Source of the DNA: an uncultured Gammaproteobacteria bacterium
GTDB lineage: Bacteria > Pseudomonadota > Gammaproteobacteria > Pseudomonadales > Pseudohongiellaceae
Assembly (NCBI GenBank): GCA_903926285.1
Contig: CAIYIP010000095.1
Location: 1-5,255, forward strand
DNA length: 5,255 bases
Direction: 5' to 3'
How positions within the stretch are numbered: position 1 is the first letter of the stretch; each line of letters begins with the position of its first letter. Of this stretch, positions 1 to 4,903 are shown piece after piece. A program made the translations under genes and the position numbers. The notes beneath the pieces were generated by a model. It was not told the DNA's origin, did no database searches, and saw nothing but the letters and a program-made list of their open reading frames with translations.

Positions 1-27
1 ATATAAAAAATTGTTTTTCTCTTCGTA

Positions 28-45
28 GTACTTTCCCGGAAGTAC
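28..45. repeat. Short inverted repeat GTACTT-N6-AAGTAC
   Basis: This is a perfect 6-base stem, GTACTT with AAGTAC, around the loop TCCCGG; a T-G wobble could extend it inward. No T-run follows directly, so a classical intrinsic terminator is not supported. It could be an operator-like dyad or chance. Confidence 0.35.
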
Positions 46-131
46 GCTAGTAGTTCTTCTTGCAGTTATTGTAGATAGCGTAGCAAGTCTCGAAAGAAAC
101 AGAGAATCACAGTCTTCGATCATTTACTGAT

Positions 132-137
132 AGGAGG
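132..137 (+). promoter_or_regulatory. Strong ribosome binding site AGGAGG for the gene at 145
   Basis: AGGAGG is a full match to the anti-Shine-Dalgarno core and sits 7 bases before the ATG at 145. It fixes that start codon and suggests efficient translation of the small membrane protein. It is the best ribosome binding site in the window. Confidence 0.85.
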
Positions 138-144
138 GCCTGGG

Positions 145-678
145 ATGAAATGTTTTTATTACCTGTCACCAACACTGGCAGAGACCGAACATGTCAGTGA
201 CGACCTGCACAAGTCAGGGGTTGATGACTGGTTTATCCATATCATAAGCAAGAATGAAGATGGCCTCGGTCGCCATCGTCTGCATTCTGGCAATTACCTT
301 GAAACACTGGACCTCCTTCGCGAAGGTCTTATCGGCGCCGCGCTGGGCTTCCTTGCGGGTCTTGTTTTTGCCGGGCTGCTCGCCGCGTTCAAACCCTTTG
401 GGCCCGATGTTCCGCTGATCGCCTACCTTGGCAGCATTTTTCTGCTCAGCTGTTTCGGCGCATGGCAGGGCGGTCTTGCCGGCATCTCTTCCGAGAATAA
501 AAAACTCCACCGTTTCCATGACGACATTGCTGCGGGTAAATACCTGATACTGGTTTATGCCCATAAAAACGAGGAAGAGAAAGTGCATGCCATGATGTCC
601 AGGCTGCATCCCGAAGCCCTGCTGGTAGGCATGGATTCGAGGTTCTACAACCCATTTGCTGAACCGGAACCTGTATAA
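145..678 (+). CDS. Hypothetical two-helix membrane protein
   Basis: I cannot assign a function to this 177-residue protein. What is visible: a soluble N-terminal part (residues 1-58, starting MKCFYYLSPTLAETE, with a His-rich stretch HRLHSGNYLETLD at 44-56), then two hydrophobic segments at about 61-81 and 90-112. The first is rich in small residues (GLIGAALGFLAGLVFAGLLAA), like glycine-zipper helices, and the second continues into GAWQGGLAG. A charged C-terminal domain follows (113-177), with a strand-like segment KYLILVYAH at 132-140 and an E/P-rich tail. The layout of soluble part, Gly/Ala-rich helix pair and short soluble domain resembles small bacterial proteins of the DUF1269 or stress-protein kind, but that is only an impression of fold. 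There is no signal peptide or cofactor motif. The start is fixed by the AGGAGG at 132. The 304-base gap and a stem-loop after the stop suggest it is transcribed separately from the oxidase operon. Confidence 0.85.
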   Translation: MKCFYYLSPTLAETEHVSDDLHKSGVDDWFIHIISKNEDGLGRHRLHSGNYLETLDLLREGLIGAALGFLAGLVFAGLLAAFKPFGPDVPLIAYLGSIFLLSCFGAWQGGLAGISSENKKLHRFHDDIAAGKYLILVYAHKNEEEKVHAMMSRLHPEALLVGMDSRFYNPFAEPEPV

Positions 679-685
679 AGCCAAT

Positions 686-717
686 GCCTGCGGTGCTCAG
701 AGGCAGAGCTTGCAGGC
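686..717 (+). terminator. Stem-loop after the small membrane protein, possible terminator
   Basis: GCCTGC (686-691) pairs with GCAGGC (712-717). Two G-U wobbles (692 with 711, 693 with 710) follow, then one bulged base, then GCTC (695-698) with GAGC (706-709) around a 7-base loop. The stem starts 8 bases after the stop codon, where a terminator would be expected. The weakness is the tail: the first T-run (TTTT, 733-736) lies about 15 bases beyond the stem, so intrinsic termination is doubtful and a 3' end stabilising hairpin is equally possible. Confidence 0.4.
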
Positions 718-914
718 CGATTGATCGAGATGTTTTAAATCATTTTGTAGTTGAGGAGCAGGGCATTGAACGGTAGTGAATCATTCGTTCCCAGTAGTGG
801 CAGTGTGGCTGAATACCTGAAAAACGCTGTCGAAAGTACCGCTCATATGTGCCGGGGCAGGATATTCATCCGCCCCTTCCCAGCTTATCCCCTTTTATTA
901 AATGTAGTTTTCCC

Positions 915-925
915 CTGCCGGGCAG
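915..925. repeat. 11-base dyad CTGCC-G-GGCAG upstream of the oxidase operon
   Basis: CTGCC (915-919) and GGCAG (921-925) flank a single central G, about 57 bases before the first oxidase start codon. A one-base loop cannot form a hairpin, so if it is functional it would act as a double-stranded DNA binding site. No known operator consensus is recognised, and such GC-rich dyads can be chance. Confidence 0.25.
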
Positions 926-982
926 CAGCCTGGACGGGGCGCTGGCGGGCTGACAAGAATCCGGATAAGGAACACAACTAAC

Positions 983-2341
983 ATGCCATTTATTATTTCG
1001 ATCATATTACTTGTCGTCATTTCGGTGGCTTTTCACTTCCTCAGTCCGTGGTGGTTGACACCCATCGCGTCGAACTGGACGCAGATTGATGACACCATCA
1101 ATATTACGTTCTGGGTAACCGGCTTCGTCTTTGTTGTGGTCAATTTGTTCATGGCCTACGCCATTTACCGGTTCAGATACCAGAAAAACCGCCGCGCAAA
1201 ATACGAGCCCGAGAACAAGAAGCTGGAACTCTGGCTAACCGGATTGACCTCTATAGGCGTAGCCTCAATGCTGGCACCGGGCCTGTTCGTATGGGCAGAT
1301 TTCGTGAACGTGCCTGCGGATGCACACGAAGTCGAAGTTATCGGCCAGCAGTGGCAATGGAGCTACCGCTATCCTGGCGCCGACGGCCTGCTCGGCGCTG
1401 CAGATAGTGCATTGATCACAGCAGAAAATCCGTTCGGCATGAACGCTGACGATCCAAATGGCCAGGACGATATTCTGGTATCGAGCCAAGAGATGCATCT
1501 GCCTCTCGATCGCCCGGTGAAGGTCCTGTTGCGCTCCAAGGATGTGCTGCACGACTACGCTGTGGCACAGTTTCGCGTAAAAATGGACATGGTGCCGGGG
1601 GCTGTTACTTACCTCTGGCTTACGCCCACTCTTGCCGGTACTTACGACATTCTGTGTGAAGAGTTGTGTGGCTTCGCCCATTTTGTCATGCGCGGCTCAG
1701 TGGTGGTCGAAGACGAAGCCAGTTACAACACATGGCTTGCCAGTAATCCCACCTATGCACAGACCAATGCCCGGATCGTGGGTGACCCTGCGCAGGGCCA
1801 GGTGTTTTATGCGGTCTGCGGTGCCTGCCATGGCGCAAATGGTGAAGGCAACATTGCATTGAATGCGCCGAGATTGGCCGGACAGGAAGACTGGTACCTG
1901 CGAAGACAACTCCAGTATTTCAAGACCGGAGTCCGCGGCGCACATGCCGATGACATCTTTGGTCAGCAAATGGCGCCAATGGCCGCTGTACTTGCCACCG
2001 ACGCCATGGTCAGCAATGTGGCAGCCTATATTCAAAGCCTGCCTGATACGGCGGCGCCAGTTACGGTAACCGGCAATGCGGAAAACGGCAGGCCCGTATT
2101 CGAATCTACCTGCGGCATCTGTCACAGCGCCAGCGGCCAGGGCATCTGGGCCGTCAACGCGCCTAAGTTGGCCGGCATGACCGACTGGTATCTGGTACGG
2201 CAGTTGCAAAACTTCAAGAAAGGCGTGCGTGGCACCCATCAGTCAGATGAATACGGTTTCCAGATGAATCAGATGGTGTCGGCACTCAAGGACGATGAGG
2301 CAATCAACGATGTGGTCGCCTACATCAATACATTGCGCTGA
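983..2341 (+). CDS. coxB: Cytochrome c oxidase subunit II with two fused cytochrome c domains (CoxM-like)
   Basis: This is the electron-entry subunit of a heme-copper oxidase, 452 residues against about 250-300 for a plain subunit II. Hydrophobic segments lie at about 3-20 (signal peptide or extra helix), 42-63 and 84-106; the last is preceded by YEPENKKLELWLT, whose E82 matches the K-channel entrance glutamate. The cupredoxin domain has the aromatic motif GQQWQWSYRY (121-130; W124 is the likely electron-entry Trp) and a complete CuA site: H190, C225, E227, C229, H233 and M236 (CEELCGFAHFVM). Two class I cytochrome c domains follow. Heme motifs are CGACH (279-283) and CGICH (377-381), with candidate axial methionines M330/M333 and M428/M431. 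The domains are tandem duplicates: 41 of 75 residues match by hand count, without gaps from the CXXCH onward. Both sit in the periplasm, so this subunit should carry two c hemes plus CuA. The start is supported by AAGGA at 967-971. It is the first gene of the oxidase operon. The equivalent Bradyrhizobium gene is called coxM. Confidence 0.97.
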   Translation: MPFIISIILLVVISVAFHFLSPWWLTPIASNWTQIDDTINITFWVTGFVFVVVNLFMAYAIYRFRYQKNRRAKYEPENKKLELWLTGLTSIGVASMLAPGLFVWADFVNVPADAHEVEVIGQQWQWSYRYPGADGLLGAADSALITAENPFGMNADDPNGQDDILVSSQEMHLPLDRPVKVLLRSKDVLHDYAVAQFRVKMDMVPGAVTYLWLTPTLAGTYDILCEELCGFAHFVMRGSVVVEDEASYNTWLASNPTYAQTNARIVGDPAQGQVFYAVCGACHGANGEGNIALNAPRLAGQEDWYLRRQLQYFKTGVRGAHADDIFGQQMAPMAAVLATDAMVSNVAAYIQSLPDTAAPVTVTGNAENGRPVFESTCGICHSASGQGIWAVNAPKLAGMTDWYLVRQLQNFKKGVRGTHQSDEYGFQMNQMVSALKDDEAINDVVAYINTLR

Positions 2342-2347
2342 TCCACG

Positions 2348-2372
2348 CGGAACAGTTGGCGCCGGAACAGTT
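2348..2372 (+). repeat. Direct repeat CGGAACAGTT, two copies
   Basis: CGGAACAGTT occurs at 2348-2357 and again at 2363-2372, 15 bases apart. The first copy overlaps the left arm of the hairpin at 2355-2388 and the second lies mostly in its loop. This may be a small duplication that helped create the hairpin. Confidence 0.6.
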
Positions 2373-2388
2373 TGCTGCTGGCGCCAAC
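2355..2388 (+). repeat. Strong intercistronic hairpin GTTGGCGCC/GGCGCCAAC
   Basis: The arms GTTGGCGCC (2355-2363) and GGCGCCAAC (2380-2388) are perfectly complementary over 9 bases. Pairing can continue inward with G2364-T2379 (wobble) and G2365-C2378, then a two-base AA bulge, then CAG (2368-2370) with CTG (2375-2377) closing a TTTG tetraloop. The hairpin begins 13 bases after the subunit II stop codon. The following bases (ACTCCAGAAAGAG) contain no T-run, so it is not a typical intrinsic terminator. An RNA-stabilising or processing structure is more likely. Confidence 0.7.
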
Positions 2389-2400
2389 ACTCCAGAAAGA

Positions 2401-2442
2401 GTGCCTAAAAAGCACCTAAAAGTGCCTAGAGAGTGCCTAAAT
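2401..2442. repeat. Four tandem GTGCCTAAAA-type repeats with 10-11 base spacing
   Basis: The units start at 2401 (GTGCCTAAAAA), 2412 (GCACCTAAAA), 2422 (GTGCCTAGAGA) and 2433 (GTGCCTAAAT), with spacings of 11, 10 and 11 bases, about one helical turn. The second unit reads GCAC instead of GTGC. That makes it the complement of its neighbours' GTGC, so small hairpins with either flanking unit are possible. Read on the other strand the unit is TTTAGGCAC. It may be a phased protein-binding array or a young slippage-made minisatellite. Confidence 0.7.
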
Positions 2443-2473
2443 AAAAGTTCAGTCATGAGCGAAGAATAGTTAT

Positions 2474-2478
2474 GAGGA
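2474..2478 (+). promoter_or_regulatory. Ribosome binding site GAGGA for subunit I
   Basis: GAGGA lies 7 bases before the ATG at 2486 and supports that start. It is embedded in a five-codon frame (ATG at 2472, MRIAK, stop TGA at 2487-2489) that overlaps the subunit I start as ATGA. Initiation at 2472 would compete for the same site. I regard the micro-frame as probably accidental. Confidence 0.7.
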
Positions 2479-2485
2479 TAGCCAA

Positions 2486-4273
2486 ATGACAAGTTATGTA
2501 CCCATAGCGGACCAGTCGCATGTAATGCACGATCCGCATACGTTCATCACCAAATATGTCTGGAGCCAGGACCATAAGGTCATTGCTATCCAGTACGGCG
2601 GCACGGCTATCTTTGTCGGCCTGATTGCGCTGGTGTTGTCGGCAATGATGCGTTTGCAGCTCGGTTATCCTGACACTTTCTCATTCATTGATCCCGCCAA
2701 CTACATCCAGTTTGTGACCATGCACGGCATGATCATGGTTATCTATCTGCTCACCGCGCTGTTCCTTGGCGGCTTCGGCAATTATCTGATTCCACTCCAG
2801 TTAGGCGCGAGAGACATGGTGTTTCCTTATCTCAACATGCTTAGTTACTGGTTCTACCTGCTTTCGGTGCTGATTTTGCTGGCCAGCTTCTTTGTGACGG
2901 GCGGGCCGACCGGAGCTGGCTGGACGCTGTATCCGCCACAGGCCATTTTACGCGGCACACCCGGCACCGATGGGCCAGGTATCATACTCATGCTTGTCTC
3001 CCTGCTTGTATTCATCATGGCGTTCACGATGGGCGGGCTGAATTATGTAACAACCGTACTACAGGCGCGCACCCACGGCATGACATTGATGCGCATGCCG
3101 TTGTCGGTATGGGGGATTTTTGTTGCGACTATTCTGGCTCTCTTTGCCTTTCCCGCCTTGTTTGTCAGTGCACTCATGATGCTGCTGGACAAGTTGCTTG
3201 GCACCAGCTTCTTTATGCCCGCATTGGCGTCACTGGGGCAAGTTTCTGAACATACGGGCGGCAGCCCCATTCTGTTCCAGCATCTATTCTGGTTCTTCGG
3301 GCACCCGGAAGTGTATATCGTTGCGCTACCTGCCTTCGGTCTCGTGTCGGATGTGCTGAGCACACACGCTCGCAAGAATATTTTCGGCTATCGCATGATG
3401 GTATGGGCGATTGTGGCAATCGGTGGCCTCAGCTTCATCGTGTGGGCCCATCACATGTATGTGAGCGGCATGAATCCCTACTTCGGTTTCTTCTTCGCGT
3501 TTACCACCTTGATCATTGCGATACCCACGGCTATCAAGGTCTATAACTGGGTGCTGACACTGTGGCATGGCAATATCCGGATGACCGTGCCGATGTTGTT
3601 TGCGATGGGTTTTATTTTCACCTTCATCCATGGCGGCCTAACCGGCATATTCCTGGGTAATGTCACGGTCGACCTGCCGTTGTCAGATACCTATTTCGTG
3701 GTGGCTCACTTCCACATGGTAATGGGGGTATCGCCCGTCATGGTGCTGTTTGCCGCCATCTATCACTGGTACCCAAAAATCACCGGGAAAATGTTCAATG
3801 TGACGCTGGGCAAAATCCATTTCTGGGCAACCTTCCTCGGCACCTATGCCATCTATCTGCCGATGCACTATCTTGGCTTTTTGGGTGTCCCACGCCGCTA
3901 CTTTGCTCTGGGCAGTACCGATTTCATTCCTGACTCTGCAATGGCGCTGAACGCCAACATTACACAGGCCGCCATTTTTGTGGGCGTGATGCAGCTATTG
4001 TTCATCTACAACATTATCTCGAGCCTGCGCAACGGCGCACCGGCAGGCGGCAATCCTTGGGAATCCGTATCGCTTGAATGGCAAACACCCGACACACCGC
4101 CTCGTCATGGTAACTGGGGAGACAAATTGCCTGTGGTATATCGCTGGGCTTATGAATATGGCGTCCCCGGCGTGAAGGATGACTTCGTACCCCAGAATGT
4201 GCCCCCTGAAGAAGTTGTTATGGAACCCGGTGCGGGTAAATATGTTGATCGCAGCGAAGGCCATTATTCATGA
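2486..4273 (+). CDS. coxA: Cytochrome c oxidase subunit I, A1-type heme-copper oxidase (CoxN-like)
   Basis: This is the catalytic core subunit, which reduces O2 to water and pumps protons in the inner membrane. At 595 residues with 12 predicted membrane helices (from about 33-54 to 491-513) it is of full family length. Low-spin heme ligands are H80 (MHGM) and H410, and the high-spin heme ligand is H408 (VVAHFH, 405-410). CuB ligands are H273, H322 and H323. Y277, in the GHPEVY motif, is the residue that forms the His-Tyr crosslink, and E275 of the same motif marks subtype A1. The D channel is intact (N99, D110, N117), as is the K channel (T348, K351). R470-R471 (VPRRY) match the heme-propionate arginines. 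The C-terminal LEWQTPDTPPRH motif is typical. One oddity: the family LHDTY motif, whose His is a Mg/Mn ligand, reads LSDTY here (S400, D401). The heme type (a or another) cannot be read from the sequence. The gene follows subunit II after 144 bases and overlaps the next gene by ATGA. Confidence 0.98.
   Translation: MTSYVPIADQSHVMHDPHTFITKYVWSQDHKVIAIQYGGTAIFVGLIALVLSAMMRLQLGYPDTFSFIDPANYIQFVTMHGMIMVIYLLTALFLGGFGNYLIPLQLGARDMVFPYLNMLSYWFYLLSVLILLASFFVTGGPTGAGWTLYPPQAILRGTPGTDGPGIILMLVSLLVFIMAFTMGGLNYVTTVLQARTHGMTLMRMPLSVWGIFVATILALFAFPALFVSALMMLLDKLLGTSFFMPALASLGQVSEHTGGSPILFQHLFWFFGHPEVYIVALPAFGLVSDVLSTHARKNIFGYRMMVWAIVAIGGLSFIVWAHHMYVSGMNPYFGFFFAFTTLIIAIPTAIKVYNWVLTLWHGNIRMTVPMLFAMGFIFTFIHGGLTGIFLGNVTVDLPLSDTYFVVAHFHMVMGVSPVMVLFAAIYHWYPKITGKMFNVTLGKIHFWATFLGTYAIYLPMHYLGFLGVPRRYFALGSTDFIPDSAMALNANITQAAIFVGVMQLLFIYNIISSLRNGAPAGGNPWESVSLEWQTPDTPPRHGNWGDKLPVVYRWAYEYGVPGVKDDFVPQNVPPEEVVMEPGAGKYVDRSEGHYS
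4256..4260 (+). promoter_or_regulatory. Ribosome binding site GAAGG inside the end of subunit I
   Basis: GAAGG lies within the last codons of subunit I, 9 bases before the ATG at 4270, whose ATGA overlaps the subunit I stop. Together they indicate translational coupling of the two genes. Confidence 0.6.
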
Positions 4274-4893
4274 ATCCGTTCAGGCTTCTGACTGAAAAAC
4301 CCTGGCTGAGTACACCCCAGACCGTCGGTGGCATGACGGTGGAAGTCAGCCAGGCGTCACTGGTTCCACCGCAGAAAGTGGCGCTGCGGGTTTTTCTGGG
4401 TGTGGTCGGCGTATTATTCGGCCTGTTCTTTACGGCTTACTTCATCCGGATGGGCCTTGCAGACTGGCGGCCGATGCCGGAACCCCAGCAGTTGTGGTTC
4501 AACACGCTGTTGCTGTTTCTGGGCAGTATTACGCTGCAGTGGACGTCTCATGTAGTCAGGCGTGGTGAAACCGGCCTGGTGAAGATCGGCTTGTTGCTTG
4601 GGGCAATTTTCACGTTCGGGTTTGTGTTCGGCCAGGTTTCAGTCTGGCAGCAGATGACGGCGGAGGGTTACTACCTGTCCAGCAATCCGGCCAATTCCTT
4701 TTTTTATGTACTCACCGGTCTGCATGCCCTGCACATACTCGGCGGTCTCTGGGTCTGGACCCGGGCAAGTGTGCGGGTTATGGCTGGCGCCAAACCGGAA
4801 GTGGTGAGACTCAGCGTTGGCCTGTGTGCCACTTACTGGCATTTTCTGCTGCTGGTCTGGCTGGCAGTGTTTGCATTGATTTCGTACACCTAG
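4270..4893 (+). CDS. Cytochrome c oxidase subunit III-type protein, first copy (CoxO-like)
   Basis: This is a 207-residue member of the subunit III family, an inner-membrane protein that binds subunit I and is thought to stabilise the active site and proton uptake. Five helices are visible at about 40-60, 76-94, 104-124, 143-165 and 181-204, preceded by a roughly 38-residue polar N-terminus. Family signatures are LWFNTLLLFLGSITLQW (75-91), GQVSVWQQM (121-129), TGLHALHILGGLW (149-161) and YWHFLLLVWLAVF (189-201). In classical subunit III the last reads roughly YWHFVDVVWLFLF, so the Asp is replaced by Leu (L193). It is shorter than the 7-helix mitochondrial protein, as in many bacteria. The start overlaps the subunit I stop (ATGA) with GAAGG 9 bases upstream, and the next gene starts 10 bases after the stop. 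The matching Bradyrhizobium gene is called coxO; automatic pipelines would say coxC/ctaE-like. The family call is firm, but the division of labour with the second copy is unknown. Confidence 0.93.
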   Translation: MNPFRLLTEKPWLSTPQTVGGMTVEVSQASLVPPQKVALRVFLGVVGVLFGLFFTAYFIRMGLADWRPMPEPQQLWFNTLLLFLGSITLQWTSHVVRRGETGLVKIGLLLGAIFTFGFVFGQVSVWQQMTAEGYYLSSNPANSFFYVLTGLHALHILGGLWVWTRASVRVMAGAKPEVVRLSVGLCATYWHFLLLVWLAVFALISYT

Positions 4894-4903
4894 GAAATAC
4901 ATC

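Larger units (their letters stand above)
1..144. other. Non-coding leader upstream of the first gene
   Basis: No convincing reading frame is visible here. The first 20 bases are A/T-rich. Two inverted repeats can be seen. One is GTACTT (28-33) with AAGTAC (40-45) around a six-base loop. The other is TACGCTA (43-49) with TAGCGTA (76-82), 26 bases apart; the two cannot form fully at once because they share 43-45. I found no -35/-10 pair close enough to consensus to call a promoter. The region probably carries the promoter of the gene at 145, but that is inferred from position only. Confidence 0.4.
679..982. other. Intergenic region and probable leader of the oxidase operon
   Basis: I support no gene here. 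A frame running from TTG 751 to TAA 979 is open, but its product (arginine- and proline-rich) looks like translated non-coding DNA. The left end holds the stem-loop at 686-717. The right half (851-950) is GC-rich with several mutually exclusive pairings and an 11-base dyad CTGCCGGGCAG at 915-925. The promoter of the oxidase operon is expected here, but no -35/-10 pair is convincing, and I see no FNR-type TTGAT-N4-ATCAA site. AAGGA at 967-971 serves as a ribosome binding site for the ATG at 983. Confidence 0.5.
2342..2485. other. Structured gap between the subunit II and subunit I genes
   Basis: These 144 bases separate two genes that are normally closely coupled. In order they hold a 10-base direct repeat, a strong hairpin (2355-2388), a four-copy GTGCCTA-type repeat (2401-2442), an A-rich stretch and the subunit I ribosome binding site. 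No T-run follows the hairpin, so readthrough into subunit I is expected. Plausible roles are mRNA processing, differential stability of the subunit II and subunit I messages, or regulator binding; the sequence does not decide among them. Confidence 0.6.

Noticed and set aside
214..684. Long open frame on the minus strand opposite the small membrane protein
   Set aside because: It is a shadow of the + strand gene, which has a perfect ribosome binding site and clear membrane segments. The antisense product has no motif.
721..749. Possible promoter with TTGATC as -35, or half of an FNR site (TTGAT)
   Set aside because: At 17 bases of spacing the -10 would be TTTGTA, a poor match, and no ATCAA half-site follows at the needed 4-base distance.
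751..981. Open frame of about 76 codons from TTG ending one base before the subunit II start (alternative TTG at 766 behind GGAG)
   Set aside because: It uses a rare start codon, the product is rich in Arg, Pro and Trp with no recognisable motif or fold, and the stretch contains inverted repeats typical of non-coding leader. Conservation in relatives would be needed to revive it.
1697..2239. 180-codon minus-strand frame inside the cytochrome c part of subunit II
   Set aside because: The + strand frame carries CuA and CXXCH motifs, so the antisense frame is a by-product of codon composition.
2355..2388. Reading the hairpin as an intrinsic terminator
   Set aside because: No T-run follows the right arm, and it lies between two genes that must be co-expressed.
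3680..3712. Idea that the serine substitution marks a decaying subunit I gene
   Set aside because: All heme, CuB, crosslink Tyr, D-channel and K-channel residues are intact and the frame is full length, so the gene is not a pseudogene.
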